The translations under genes were made by a program, and so were the position numbers. A DNA stretch of 33,704 bases, taken from NCBI GenBank assembly GCA_036897625.1, contig JAYMTA010000245.1, forward strand, positions 1 through 33,704, read 5' to 3'. Position 1 is the first letter of the stretch. Each line of letters opens with the position of its first letter. The notes under the pieces are model-generated. The model was given only the letters and a program-made list of their open reading frames with translations. It made no database searches and was not told the DNA's origin. This stretch comes from Pelargonium cotyledonis (taxonomy: Eukaryota; Streptophyta; Magnoliopsida; Geraniales; Geraniaceae). Shown one piece after another: positions 1-10,986 of this stretch.

Positions 1-429
1 CTTATTGACAAGGATTTTGGAGGAGGCCACAAATTTATTGTTAAATATCTATTGCTCTTTTGTATTTGGTGCCTTCCATTTATGGATCAACTTCAAATGG
101 AATCTTTCTCTTGTTTTGGTCTCTACTCTACAATTGTATTATCTTTTTAGTGCTTTGCTTCAATCAATTATAATGATCTGTGGAGTTTCATTTTTTTATT
201 TTGAGATAGAATTGAAGATGGGTTTGTGGGAGGAAAAGCTGTGGGGTTGGTGTTGTTTTGTTTTGTTTTGGTTAATTATTGTGTGAAAGATTGAGTGGCA
301 ATCTCTATAAATTTGAGAAAAAGAGGAGGGTAAAATAGTAATTTCATATACTTGATAAAAAAAGTAATGATAAAATGGTAATTTTAGTTATTTATATTTT
401 AAAAAATATTTTTTTATTGACATATCAGC
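1..429. other. AT-rich DNA without a recognisable gene
   Basis: An open frame near the left edge (5-286) is Leu/Phe/Trp-rich, resembles no family I know and lacks coding character. It could be the 3' UTR of a gene lying to the left of the window, but nothing here proves it. The rest is AT-rich. Confidence 0.5.
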
Positions 430-590
430 GCTAGTTAATGGAATCTGTTAAAAACTTGACGGTAGGGACCATGACGGAACAAAATTTTCATTTTTGGACT
501 ATCACGGAACAACTTAAAGTTCAGGAGCTATCTGTGAACAAACTTGATAGTTCAGGGACTACTGGGGATGTTTTTCCTTTTCCTTCAATA
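430..590. repeat. Probable dispersed transposon-derived repeat
   Basis: The stretch contains reiterated phrases of the kind seen at the ends of many plant dispersed repeats: 'gggacc', 'cacggaac' variants at two places, and 'gttcagg' followed by 'gacta' or 'gcta' at two places. I see no terminal repeats or protein domain. The 119-residue open frame over it (438-797) has no recognisable domain. Class is not assignable from the sequence alone. Confidence 0.35.
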
Positions 591-621
591 GTGAATAGTG
601 ATGTGGTAGTGGAGAAAGTCA

Positions 622-1026
622 CAACAAGCAAGTACTTCCCTTTTCCACTTAGCGTTTGTTTGGTAACTCTACTTGCAACGGCAAGTCACTGCCACGTCAT
701 CATATCTTTCAGTTGCTCCATCGGCTATAGTTCGGGAAACTATAGAGAAACAACAACTTCCAAGTGCTTAAGTTGTAGCTTATTCGGAAGTTGCTAAATC
801 CTTACAACCCAAATTTGTAGTAGAGGAAAAATATCGTAGCTCGAAGTTGTTTTGTGTATGATAGACGACCATGTTACTCCATCATTCTCACAATAACATT
901 CATTTGAGTTTTATTATGAACAAATTAGCAAATGTTCTGTTAACTGACTTTTTGAAACAGTTCTTTACCACTACTTTTAGTTTTTCAGTAGAGTTACCAA
1001 ACAAACAAGCGCTTAAGTTCTTGTTG
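622..1026. mobile_element. MITE-like element with terminal inverted repeats
   Basis: The 20 bases at 654-673 are the exact reverse complement of 987-1006. The similarity continues outward imperfectly: AGCG at 651 against CGCT at about 1010, 'ACTTA' phrases beyond that, and CAACAAG at 622 against CTTGTTG at 1020. That gives arms of about 40-50 bp with small indels around a non-coding core of about 310 bp. This is the architecture of a non-autonomous DNA transposon. No clean target duplication was found, so superfamily (hAT or Mutator type) is open and the outer ends are approximate. Confidence 0.6.
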
Positions 1027-1426
1027 AATTGCGTCATGTACTAATACCTTCTGTACATTTTTTTTGTTGTCTTGCTGTTCCTTTAGTTTAGGGTTTAGAT
1101 TATGGGCAAAGTCAAAGAAATGCATCAAGTGGTGTGGAATTTGATTTGGAGGAAGTTGGAAGCATGATTGAGTTTAAAAAGCTTTAGAAAACATAGGAGT
1201 GTCTGACCAAATAAAGCATTTATTACCAAGAACCACAATGGGCAAAACTTGCTGCTCCACACGCTAAGTATTTATGTCTCTAGATTTGATCATGACCTCA
1301 TGCAGAATCTATGTTCTTCTTCTACAAGACAAATACTAGTAGATTTTTTTGTTCATGTTTTTTTTTTAACATTTTTATTGTTAGTTCGTAATATAAACGT
1401 GAGATGCACGGTCAGACATCCGAAAC
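1027..1426. other. Intergenic DNA, one telo-box-like motif
   Basis: No gene seen. TTTAGGGTTTAG at 1087-1098 matches the reverse of the plant telo-box (AAACCCTA), which usually sits in promoters of translation-related genes. No such gene follows it, so it is probably fortuitous. Confidence 0.4.
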
Positions 1427-1464
1427 TAATCAAATAATTATAGCTGAACTTAATCAAATAATTA
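1427..1464. repeat. 14-bp direct repeat, 24-bp period
   Basis: TAATCAAATAATTA occurs at 1427-1440 and again at 1451-1464. The following 250 bp contain short inverted phrases (GACACGA near 1530, TCGTGTC near 1562, GTGCAC twice) and look transposon-derived, but no coding domain or full terminal repeats can be shown. Confidence 0.5.
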
Positions 1465-2541
1465 AAAGATAAAATGAGTCAAAATTTGTATTTTACGGTG
1501 TTGGGTCAGTGCACGGTCCGATGTGCATATGACACGAACGATTGCAAGCCGGCTCACTTGGTCGTGTCCCATGGACGTGCCTGTGTGCACATTATTACTT
1601 GTTTGGCTCGTTTTGGAACATGTTCGACCTATTTCGATCCATATCAACACATGTAACAACCAAATTTGCATGTGTTGTACACCACTAGATTCATGGTCGA
1701 CTTAGTTCCATAAATGACTATATTCAAGGGATGAGAGTCAAAACACTACATACTTTCACGCTATAGCTGAGTACTAGTGCGATAAACTAGTTTTTACTTG
1801 ACAATTTTCTTTCATAGAAAAACTATCAAAATACAAACTGAAGTGAATTAGTAGTCTTCACTAAACATTCTTCTTTTATATGAGAACCATTTAAGTTCAA
1901 ACGGAAAATGAATAGAGATTGTTGATCAACAAATACTGTTAGGCGATATAAACAAACTATTTCCACCATGCCTACAAAAAAATATCGCATCAATACGTTT
2001 TCATCGTCAACATATGTCATTTAGCATGCAAGAGATGACATGCACTCAAACTTGCTCTTTCCCATAACACAAGACAGTGGGGTTTGATTTGGCAATCTAA
2101 TTTGGTAATGTTGGGGATGAGAAGTGAAAATATGGTGAAAAATTGAAGAGTTCATGGAAGAAACTTGGGAGCAACATCAATCTGTTTTGGGATAAAAAGG
2201 TGATGCCTACTCCACATAGGGAATCATAATCTACCTAGGGAGCTTCCCCAGTTGAGTTCTCTCTCTCAAGTGTAACATACTCAAAAGCCACCGCAACACA
2301 CGCAAAGCCTCCTTGCACTCTTTACATTATATTCTTCCATTGCATTGCATCTCATGACAGATTCTCCATCCAACATCTTTATGTCTTAGAGTCACAAATT
2401 TCTTCTACATTTGTGTAATGAGTAATACTCGTTTTAATCCAAATATTTAAATCAACGGGTGAAAAATCTAAATAGTATTTCAAATGGTGAGTGACTTCAG
2501 AATAGATTTTGTACGTGAATTGAGAGAGCAATGCAAGCTTA
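1465..2541. other. Intergenic DNA without a recognisable gene
   Basis: Short open frames on both strands at 1462-1705 and 1826-2020 show no domain and no exon-like continuity. I see no RNA gene. Confidence 0.5.
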
Positions 2542-2726
2542 ATAAGAGAAAACAGACGGACCTTGCATGTGACTAAGTAGACTAAGTCGAGAGATAAGGT
2601 AGACGGGTCACTGGGCCCAACATTCCCCTCACGTGAAGGTATGATAAGAGAGATGGACCTTGCACGGGTCACTAGCCCCAATAGAAGTGAAAGTAGGACA
2701 AGAGAGAACGAACCTTCTATGTGAAC
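2542..2726. repeat. Three degenerate tandem-like copies
   Basis: A phrase of the form 'ataagagaga..ggacctt..ca.gtgac' occurs three times, at about 2542-2573, 2644-2672 and 2698-2726, with substitutions and small gaps. The spacing is uneven (about 100 and 54 bp). This looks like an old, decayed tandem or transposon sub-repeat. The alignment was done by eye. Confidence 0.45.
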
Positions 2727-3230
2727 ATATAAATTAAATCAATTGCAGTCTGTCAAATAGGCCAAAATAGAACTAGTCCCACTTGATTTCTACCCAAGCT
2801 TAAACCAACAGATGGATGACTCAACTAGTATTCTAAATAAAGATCGACTTCACAATCGTTTGACGTGAGATTCCCAAAATACACCCCTTACGTGTAGACT
2901 AGATAAGAAAAAATGGAGTCTACGCATGAATCAATATCGATTAAGTTTAGAGGTAATGCAGACTTGTTGCTAGGCAATCAAAATGCATGACTATTACAAG
3001 TATATAAATTTTCATTAGAGGGGACAATAACTGCAATGGGCTGTTGTTAGATATATCTATTTCAGAACCATCTTCATTTACCACAGCATATGATATGATG
3101 GTCTGTTCTGGCATGGCATGGCATGGCCTGTCAGAGGTTTTCCTCCACACCAACTCTTCCATATCACTCAATTGCTCTGTTTTTTTACCGTCCAACACAA
3201 CACAACACATCATCATCACCATCATCTTCT
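2727..3230. other. Upstream region of MIR164
   Basis: No gene seen. It contains a short GGCAT pentamer run (about 3112-3128) and pyrimidine-rich DNA just before the TATA box. Any MIR164 control elements would lie here; I cannot point to a specific bound site. Confidence 0.4.
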
Positions 3231-3235
3231 TCTTC

Positions 3236-3243
3236 TATAAATA
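3236..3243 (+). promoter_or_regulatory. TATA box of the MIR164 gene
   Basis: TATAAATA is a canonical plant TATA box lying 79 bp before the base of the miR164 hairpin. A start of transcription about 25-35 bp downstream (roughly 3265-3280) would fit an RNA polymerase II pri-miRNA with a short leader. The start site itself is inferred. Confidence 0.65.
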
Positions 3244-3334
3244 CCCAACTTTTCTTGCATTGTTCACATTCATCATTCAGCAAAAGCAAGCAACTACTGG
3301 TTATTGTGTTCTGTGTTGGTGGGTAGCTCCATGT

Positions 3335-3355
3335 TGGAGAAGCAGGGCACGTGCA
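3335..3355 (+). ncRNA. miR164: mature miR164 (5' arm)
   Basis: The 21 nt begin with T, as AGO1-loaded miRNAs do, and match the canonical plant miR164 sequence at every position as I know it. T3335 pairs with A3397 of the opposite arm. Confidence 0.95.
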
Positions 3356-3378
3356 GATTCCGACCAATCTGCTATCTG

Positions 3379-3399
3379 CACGTGCTCCCCTTCTCCAAC
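3379..3399 (+). ncRNA. miR164*: miR164* (3' arm)
   Basis: This is the 21-nt partner of 3335-3355. Its 3' end extends 2 nt past the partner of T3335, and its 5' end leaves a 2-nt overhang at the other side. The duplex contains few mismatches. Confidence 0.9.
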
Positions 3400-3590
3400 A
3401 AGGGTTACCAACCTTAATTTCTCTCCAAGTCTTGACTACTCTGAAGCTATTTATATATGTAAGTAAAGATATATGGTGCTTTTTATGTGTAATTTTGTAG
3501 CCAAATTGGGTTTTATATTGTTTATGATGCAGAAAATGGGCAGAAAATCTTGCAATTTTCATGCATCAGACAACAGCTCCAAGCTTACTG

Positions 3591-3641
3591 GTCGAGGTCA
3601 AGACTGTCAATTATGCACAACCTCGACTCGAGGTTTTTTTT
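3591..3641 (+). repeat. Three-armed inverted repeat followed by T8
   Basis: GTCGAGGT (3591-3598) is complementary to ACCTCGAC (3620-3627). AACCTCGA (3619-3626) is also complementary to TCGAGGTT (3628-3635), with one base between. The central arm can pair with either outer arm but not both. A run of eight T (3634-3641) follows directly. It lies about 180 bp past the miR164 hairpin on the same strand. Confidence 0.6.
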
Positions 3642-4711
3642 GTTCTGTCCACTATTTGTGGTAAGTTTTTGAATAAAATGAATTCAATTGCTAGTCAAAA
3701 CCTCAAACTTGACTTGGTGGGATGAATAAATGGAAAAAAGAATTGTATTAGGTGACAACATCTGCGATATCAATTCGATAATCTTACAATATAGTTTTTC
3801 CAATACATAATTTGTTACAACAAAGTCATATGAAGACGCACAGAACATTAATTACATTGTTTTAAAAAGAAATAGTCGAGACAAATGAGTATATATAACG
3901 TGACAACTTAAGAAAACAAAACTAACGATTTGTTCATCTAATAATAACTTGATGATGCATACAAATTCATAAGTAAACATTTTATTCAAAGAAAAAGCGA
4001 CTTGTGGCTCTCAAATGACATGTAATCACTTGAAGTGAAATAGGGTTATGGGTTCAAAGACCTAAACAATATGTAGACTCTCAGACCCAAATATGATATT
4101 CACAAACTCCAAGGGATCCATGAAACATCACGTGGAACCTATGTAATGCTTATGTAAGTCCCTTGGTCGAACTCTCATGCGCTACCCACAAACCAATCGT
4201 TCGTCAAGATAATTTGCTTGTAAACTATGAACAAGCATTTTGAAGTACTCTTTTGAGTATTTCTATATGATTGCCTGACAGTTTCATTGAGGGTGCCTAC
4301 ACTTGGCATGTGATATGACTCTTGAGGATAATCTAGTACGAATTACTAAACAACCTCTCGAAAACTAAGCCAACCCTTGGTATATACACACTCTTTAAAA
4401 TCCTTTCATCACACCTCGTCGGTTGGAATATAAAGGGCGACCAAGACCCTCCGAAACTAAGAATGTCATCGTAAAGTTTAAAGGGCTCAAGAAAGATGGT
4501 AAACACGTCTGGATGAGTGTAGAGAAAATGCCCATAGCGAACCTAACACCATTAAACAACTAATCACGCGCCGTCATTTTAATTCGCATTCTCAAGTGAA
4601 AAAAATAAATCCAATCGTACCCTAGGGCCTATTCCATTATGCTGTTGAAATGCAGGTGGTCAAAATAAATAAAATTGTGTTGGTGCAAGATGCAAGTGAA
4701 AATTATTCCAA
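3642..4711. other. Intergenic DNA between MIR164 and UTP14
   Basis: No gene or clear mobile element seen. A short inverted repeat, CCAAGGGA (4109-4116) and TCCCTTGG (4159-4166), is present. An A-box-like and B-box-like pair near 4005-4060 is too weak to call. Confidence 0.45.
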
Positions 4712-4743
4712 TGGGCTGTTATGTATATATTCAGAAAAGCCCA
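4712..4743 (+). promoter_or_regulatory. Paired site II elements in the UTP14 promoter
   Basis: TGGGCT at 4712-4717 and its reverse form AGCCCA at 4738-4743 match the plant site II motif (TGGGCY), which TCP factors bind and which is enriched in promoters of ribosomal-protein and ribosome-biogenesis genes. They lie about 280-310 bp before the UTP14 start codon. Function is inferred from motif and place. Confidence 0.5.
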
Positions 4744-5019
4744 ATTAATATAACGGTGCGTGCAGAAACTTGACCCACATGCCCAAACCCAATAGTGGGT
4801 CCAAAAATTTAAACGGGCTTGCTGTTCTCTACAATTAAGTACTACGGAGTATTTTATATTGGTGCCCTAACTATCTTAAGCCTAAATCGAATAGTATTTT
4901 GACTACCTCCAAACACACCCTTCCATGCTGGTTCAGTCTAGGGAAGGAGAAAGCTCAAGCTCTGTAGCCGCCTCACGAAACAGAGACTCTCATCATCGTC
5001 CTCTGAAGCTAGCAGTACC

Positions 5020-8000
5020 ATGAACATGGCGGAGAAGAAGAGGAAGAGTAGGGGCGGGACAATGGTCAAGCCAGATAAATCTAGCAAAAAGCAAAACCGA
5101 TCCACGTCCAAAATCATGTCCAACAAGAGCGGAGATAGAAGAAAGAGGACCGGTCCTCGCTTGCCTAATGCGCTTCGGAAAGAGCTCGAACGATTGAACC
5201 CTCGCGAACCGTCGACCAGCGACGATGAGATTGATTCCGACGAGGGCCGCGACCTCTACGAGTACGAGGAAGAGGTGCCCGAGGAGGAGTCCGGCAAGAA
5301 CCGCCGCTACGACCGGGTCGACAACTTAGAGTTCAAGCTCCCCGACGATTTCAAGGTGAATTGAGCATTCGTGTATTCGTTTTTCATTAGGTTTTGGTTT
5401 GATAAGGTGTTGTTCTGGTTGGAATTAAAATAAAAAATATGGATGTGTTGGGAAATTGGTTAGTTTTTGTATCAATTGAATCAGATATAGCAGTTAGGTG
5501 TCTAATAATGAAAACAAAAGTATTTGTAGGCTACTATTAATTTATGGCTTTGTTGAGTTCGTTTGAGAAATGCATCTATCAACAAGAGGCTTTTTCTGAT
5601 GTAGGATGAGAATGTGCCATCTGATGATGATGACGATGAAGATGACGGCAGGGAAGATGATGATGATGATGAGATTGCTGAGAAAGATGAAGGAAGACAC
5701 ACGAGGATGCTGGAAGGAGTTACTGGAATGCCTAGTGAGGTTTTTCAGGGTAAGATGGCTACTTAAGACTTTTCTTATGTAGGTCAAGTTTTATGTGTAA
5801 TGTAACAATACTAATGTTCCAAATTCAGGGAGACTGGCTTGTGGTAATCGATAATGTCAGGTAGTGTGCATTTGGTTTTGTGGGTTCCTGATATATTTTG
5901 CCTTTACTATGATAGATGCCCTAGGGTAGGTTTTTAGTTCATGTCTTATGGAAACGATGGATTTCAAAGTGCTAATATCTCTATTTCTGTGCGTTTTGGA
6001 GAGCTGTTGAATTTTGAGTAAACACATTCATCCATATGCGGTCAATTTGTTTATTAAATCAGAGTACTGATTTGCATATCATGTTATAATGTTGGAAGGA
6101 TCAAGCATAGCAATCCTAGTTTTCATATGTTTATTTGGAATTCATAATGACATATTGATATGCATATTTTGAAGACTGTCCTATATAAGCATATAGGAAT
6201 TATGGTTGTGGATAATTTATTCATAAGAAATCAAATACATTGTTTACAGATATTAAATAATAACACGAATTTTATCTATATCACTGTCAGGGAAAAAGAA
6301 GAAAAATAATGTAGTTGTATCCGAGGCATATCCAGAATCTGAATACAATCCTACTCGCGATGTATTGGATGGTGAAGGAAAAATTAGTCTTGAAGACCTT
6401 TTGGATCCTCTTCATGGAAAAGCTGGTTATAGCAAACTTAGAAAGAGGATGCATCAAATGGAGAGCAAGTCCGTTGCTCTTCATGCCCCACTTCCAAAAG
6501 CGGATCAAGACAGGGTGGAGAGGAGGGCAGCATATGAGCTATCAAAGAAAGAGGTTACTAAGTGGGAGCCCTTAGTCAAGAAGAACAGGGAGGCATCCAC
6601 ATTATTTTTTGATGAAGATATAGACTTAGGATTTTCTACTGTAGGAGCTATCGCGTCTGAATTTGAGCCTAGAACTGAGTTCGAGAAGAAGATGGCGTCT
6701 TTGGTTTCTGATGGACAAGTTACAGAAGCTTTTCAAAAAGATGGTTCCAGGGTTCTTGAGTTGAACAAGGTGTGCAGACATAGTTCTCCTGTTGTTCATT
6801 TACTCTGCATTTGTGATAGTTTACGAGTTATTGACTGTTTTTTACCTCAATGTTGCTTGGCAGATATCTCTTGAAGATGAGAAAGACCGCCAGAATCGGC
6901 TCGCTAAAATGCGTAGCCTACTATTCCGTCACGAAATGAAGGCCAAACATATTAAAAAGATAAAGTCCAAAACATATCATCGCTTGCTGAAGAAAGATAG
7001 ACTAAAGGCCACATCTGCTGAAATGGAAATGGATCCAGAAGCTGCAAAAGAACAGGCAATGAAGCAAGAATTCAAACGCGCAGAGGTATGGCTTATGTTT
7101 AGCTAAGATATGTCTTGTATTGTCCCCTAGGGGATGGCGCAATGGTCAAGAACATACATATCCATGGGGGAGGTCCTGGGTTCAAATCTCATTGCGTCGG
7201 GTGGGGTGGGGTGGGGTTGAGCGGCCCCCTATTGTGTAGCTCAACTAGTTAGTTTTTTATAAAAATAAAAAATAAAAAAAGATGTCTTGTATTCCAAAAA
7301 TGACTCTTTACCACATAAAAGTTGAAATAAAATATCTAATTTTCTGTACCTGTCCAATTTGTTCTAGGAACGCATGACTCTGAAGCACAAAAACAACAAT
7401 AAGTGGGCAAAGCGCCTTTTGCAGCGTGGCTTAAGTGCCCAGCCCGAAGAAACACGAGCTGCTATATCTGATCAGCTCCACCAGCATGCTCTTTTGACTA
7501 GGAAAATGAACACTATGAAGGATGGTAGCAGCAGCAGTGACAGCAGTGATGGCAGTAGTGATGAAGATGATGCTGAGAGTTCAGCCGGTTCAGACCAAGA
7601 TCAAGATAGGGCATCCAAATTATTATTGAAAGCAAAAGAGAAGACACTTAAAGTACTAGAAGAAGACGATGGAGTGCCTACCTCAGGAGTTCTTTCTTTA
7701 CCTTTCATGGTATACTTCCACTCTCTTGTTTGAACATAAAAACTAAATTTACCTGCAAAAATAATTTTGATAGAATAAGGAAAACTGAAGAGCTACCTTC
7801 CTAAGTTTAAACTATTATTTGTATTATTCATTTTCATAATCTCTATGTGGTCTGCTTTGACACAGGTTCGAGGGTTGAAAAAAAGGAAGGACGCAGCTAA
7901 TGAAGAAGCCAAGCTTGCTATTGAAGAGTTCGAGTCGTCAATGAAGCAGTTTGAGGATTCAAGTGCAGTTGAAAAATCTCAATTTGGGACTTCAGGTGGC

Positions 8001-9604
8001 AGAAGAGTCTTCGGTACAGCAGCTAAGAAACAACTTCCTGAAAGTAACAAGGTTAAATCAAATAATAATATTGACAGATATTATGATAGTGATGGTGATG
8101 ACGACTTTGCGTCAAAGGAAAGTAATGATGCTGGGAACAGAAGTAATGATTTACTGAAGGATATCCATATTGATTCTAATTTATTCACTGAAGATTCTAA
8201 GAATCGTCAAGATTCTGTTTTAAAGGTGAGATTAAATTTCTGCTCCTGGTCTTAGTGGTCTTATTATAGTTTTGCTCTGCAACTGTCAAATGATATAATG
8301 TTTTGTGATTTACAGAGTTTTGATGATATTGTTAGAGATCCTGGTCCAAAGACAACTTATGAAGTTGCTATCTTTGCATCAAATAAATGGAAGAAGGTTA
8401 ATTTTCGCCAAATAATTTCCTTTTAATTTTTGTGTTGATATATTAATATATTGACCAGTGTGTTTATGACAAGCAGAATAAAAATGTAAATGAGGTAGAT
8501 GCCAAAATAAAAAAGACTCGGAAGGATGAGAAACCTGTCTTGCTTAAGCAAGGATCAGAGGTACGGCAGTTTCATGTTACAAAATTTGCAGTACTCATAT
8601 TGATTGGTCACTTTCCTTACTCCATTCTGTTTCTGTTTTTGAACCATTGAAGGAAGTGGGAGACGATAGTGATGCAGATAGTGAAGGGCAGATGGTGGAT
8701 GGAATTTTGTCTTCTGGTCCGCAACCATCATATGACCTTCCCTCTCAAGCAGAGCTCATTTCTCAAGCTTTTGCAGGGGATGATGTAGAGGAAGAATTTG
8801 AAAAATATAAACTTGAGGCTTTGAACGAGGAAAACCCTGAACCAGAAAAGCCCGTTTTGCTCCCTGGTTGGGGACAATGGACCAAAATTCAGAAAAAGAA
8901 AGGGTTGCCTTCTTGGATGCTGCAAGAGCATGAAAACGCCAACAAAAAACGGGAAGAAGCTCTCAAAAAGAGGAAGGATGCACATCTTAAACATGTTATC
9001 ATCTCCGAAAAAGTCGATAAAAAGGTTAGTTGTCTTTACTTATGGTAATTTATTACATTTTGCTTATGGCTTAATCTAAGTTGGAAGTAATTTCTACTCT
9101 ACGTTATCATCTGCAATATTGAGCTTTGTTGTATCTAGTTTTGGTTGTCAAAGTATTTTCTTTGTATTGTGTTTTTCAGGCTGAGAAGCTACATACAAAA
9201 ACATTACCTTTCCCCTTTGAGTCCAAGGAAGTTTTTGAGCAGAGCATCCGCATGCCAATTGGACCTGAATTCAATCCGGCAACAACAGTTGGAGCACTTA
9301 ATCGACCTGAAGTAAGTGTCAAGTTATATTTTGATGGAATAACTATAAATTTAATCTTCTTATCGTTTGTATGCATGGTTTCTCACTTTGAATGTTGTTT
9401 GTTCAGGTTGTGAAGAGATCTGGTGTCATTATAAAACCACTCAGGTTCGAGGATGTGAATCCGCATGAAAATGGAGGAGACCGGAAACAGAGTGGACAAA
9501 AGCAGAAGATGAACAAGCCGCCTCAAAGTGGTGAAACCATGAACAACAAGAAGAGGAAACAAGCTGGCAATAGTTTTTACACTTCCAAAATTTTGTCCAA
9601 ATAA
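5020..9604 (+). CDS. UTP14: UTP14-like U3 small nucleolar RNA-associated protein
   Basis: Exons: 5020-5355, 5605-5749, 6291-6769, 6864-7085, 7368-7709, 7866-8225, 8316-8396, 8477-8560, 8653-9024, 9180-9311, 9407-9604; 916 aa. UTP14 is a nucleolar SSU-processome protein that binds pre-18S rRNA and, in yeast, activates the DEAH helicase Dhr1 to release U3 snoRNA. Seen here: a Lys/Arg-rich N-terminus, an acidic Asp/Glu run (about 115-145), the family block ERRAAYELSKKEVTKWEPLV (about 236-255), KSKTYHRLLKK (about 354-364), a Ser/Asp/Glu tract (about 440-470), the LPFMVRGLK junction and the PGWGQWT motif (about 754-760); the C-terminus is Lys-rich. All junctions are GT..AG and phase is kept throughout. 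The start is the first ATG of the exon; ATG 5026 is two codons later and equally plausible. Intron 4 contains a SINE. I judge the gene intact. Confidence 0.93.
7122..7281 (+). mobile_element. tRNA-derived SINE in UTP14 intron 4
   Basis: The element has an A-box-like TGGCGCAATGG (7135-7145) and a B-box-like GGTTCAAATCT (7179-7189) about 34 nt later, the internal RNA polymerase III promoter of tRNA-derived SINEs. It ends in an A/T-rich tail (about 7253-7281). It is flanked by a perfect 12-bp target duplication, ATGTCTTGTATT, at 7110-7121 and 7282-7293. Orientation is the same as the host gene. The intact duplication suggests a fairly recent insertion. It also holds a G-quadruplex motif at 7199-7216. 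Confidence 0.88.
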
Positions 9605-10779
9605 TTTATCTTGTTGATTTTTATTCTATTGTACCCGAAAGACAAACATTTCCTAGTGTTTCCAGTTCTGGGTAAAGGTATAGGATTATTGTAGCAAACT
9701 TGTAACGGGAGTTCAATATTACAGCAACAATTGTAGCTCGTTCATTATTTTTAAGTCAACAAGTGATGCTTGAGTTGAATGTGAGGCAAACTATTCAAAT
9801 TATCTTTATGGGCAGTGATACATGTACAAAATGAGGCATGACACATGTAATATCATAGTGGTGACTTGGCCGAATCATAATGCGCCATGTGTGTAGTATA
9901 TCTAACAAATCGGGCACTCTGCTTCATAAATTCATGGGAGGGTGGTGGTATCATATAGTTGCCACGTAGATTGTCGCATCATTTTGTACAAAATTTAAGA
10001 CATTTAACATTTCTCAAATCTTATTAGAGTGGTTGAATTTGGGGTTGTTTTAATTGTTCTATAGTAAAATTGGTGGAGAACTCATTGTTGGAGATGGAAA
10101 GCTCCAACGGGACCAAGGACTTAGGGCGCCGCCGCCGCCATGGTCGCTCGAGCAAGTTTCCTCTAACTATTTTTTCATACTTTTAATGAGCTCTGCGCAC
10201 CGACCTTTCTTCCTTCTCCAAACCAGGAAAATCTTAATCCTTTGTGCTTTAATGGAATCCTTTAGATCACTCTAACGATTCAAGCAACAGAGAAATTAAC
10301 AGTGTACAAAACAAAATAAAAGCTTTTGGTTATCTCGACAAAAGACAAAGGAAGAAGATGCCAGTTTATTGCCCTTCAATTAGACCAAGGGTATTATTGT
10401 TTTTTGTAATGCTATGTTAACTACATCCTCCTTTTACACGTTTAGTAATTAAACATGGTAGTTAGTTGTGGACTTCGAAAATAGAGGGGGTCATGTGTTT
10501 TTGAGTCCAATCACAGGATGATTCATTGTAACTACCCCTTCAAAGTATGTGTATAATGATTTGGTTGTGTTGTGATATCCACAATATGCACACTTAAAAA
10601 TAAAATTATAAATAAATGTGTCAAACAAGTTGTAACAATCGTGCAAAATGTGCAGAATCGTGTTCATGTCAACACAACTCACAATCAATCTTCATGGTCG
10701 TGTTCATTTCTAACATATCATATCAACACAATTCATTTAGTTATTACGTTAAATGAGTTGTGTTTGTTTGTAGCAGTGT
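9605..10779. other. UTP14 3' flank and spacer before GCP4
   Basis: The first few hundred bases probably hold the UTP14 3' UTR; no polyadenylation signal stands out. An 11-bp inverted repeat, AACACAACTCA (10671-10681) and TGAGTTGTGTT (10754-10764), with 'gtcgtgttc'-like phrases between the arms, suggests a decayed transposon. Small open frames at 10054-10275 and 10572-10820 show no domain. Confidence 0.45.
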
Positions 10780-10785
10780 GGCCCA
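10780..10785 (+). promoter_or_regulatory. Site II-type motif upstream of GCP4
   Basis: GGCCCA is the reverse of TGGGCC, a plant site II/TCP-binding motif common in genes of dividing cells. It lies about 200 bp before the GCP4 start codon. As a single six-base match it is weak evidence. Confidence 0.3.
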
Positions 10786-10986
10786 AACTCCACCAGTGGA
10801 ATTACCAAAACTACCCCTAGGAACCTTTAAGCGCCCGCCGGCAGCACTCCAGTCTCAGTCTATTTTCCATCCCAGCTCTAAACAGCAATTTTTTGGAGGC
10901 CAACAAAATTCAAAAAAGAAGACGACGATAAACAAATTACGGTAACCACCGTGTGTACGGTCAATCTGATCGGAGACTAGAAAAAA

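Larger units (their letters stand above)
3315..3412 (+). ncRNA. MIR164: pre-miR164 hairpin (probable MIR164A ortholog)
   Basis: The region folds into a microRNA precursor. GTTGGT at 3315-3320 pairs with ACCAAC at 3407-3412 to close the base; after a partly unpaired segment, 3333-3358 pairs with 3374-3399, leaving a loop of about 15 nt. The 5' arm carries the sequence of miR164 and the 3' arm its star strand, offset by the 2-nt 3' overhangs expected from DCL1 cutting. In plants miR164 directs cleavage of NAC-family mRNAs (CUC1/CUC2, NAC1, ORE1), setting organ boundaries, leaf margin shape, lateral roots and ageing. The mature form ending in A matches Arabidopsis miR164a/b, not miR164c. The precursor is compact, and PHR2 lies in the same window as it does beside Arabidopsis MIR164A. 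A GTAAGT at 3459-3464 and a CAG at 3530-3532 could bound a 74-nt intron in the primary transcript, but this is speculative. Confidence 0.95.
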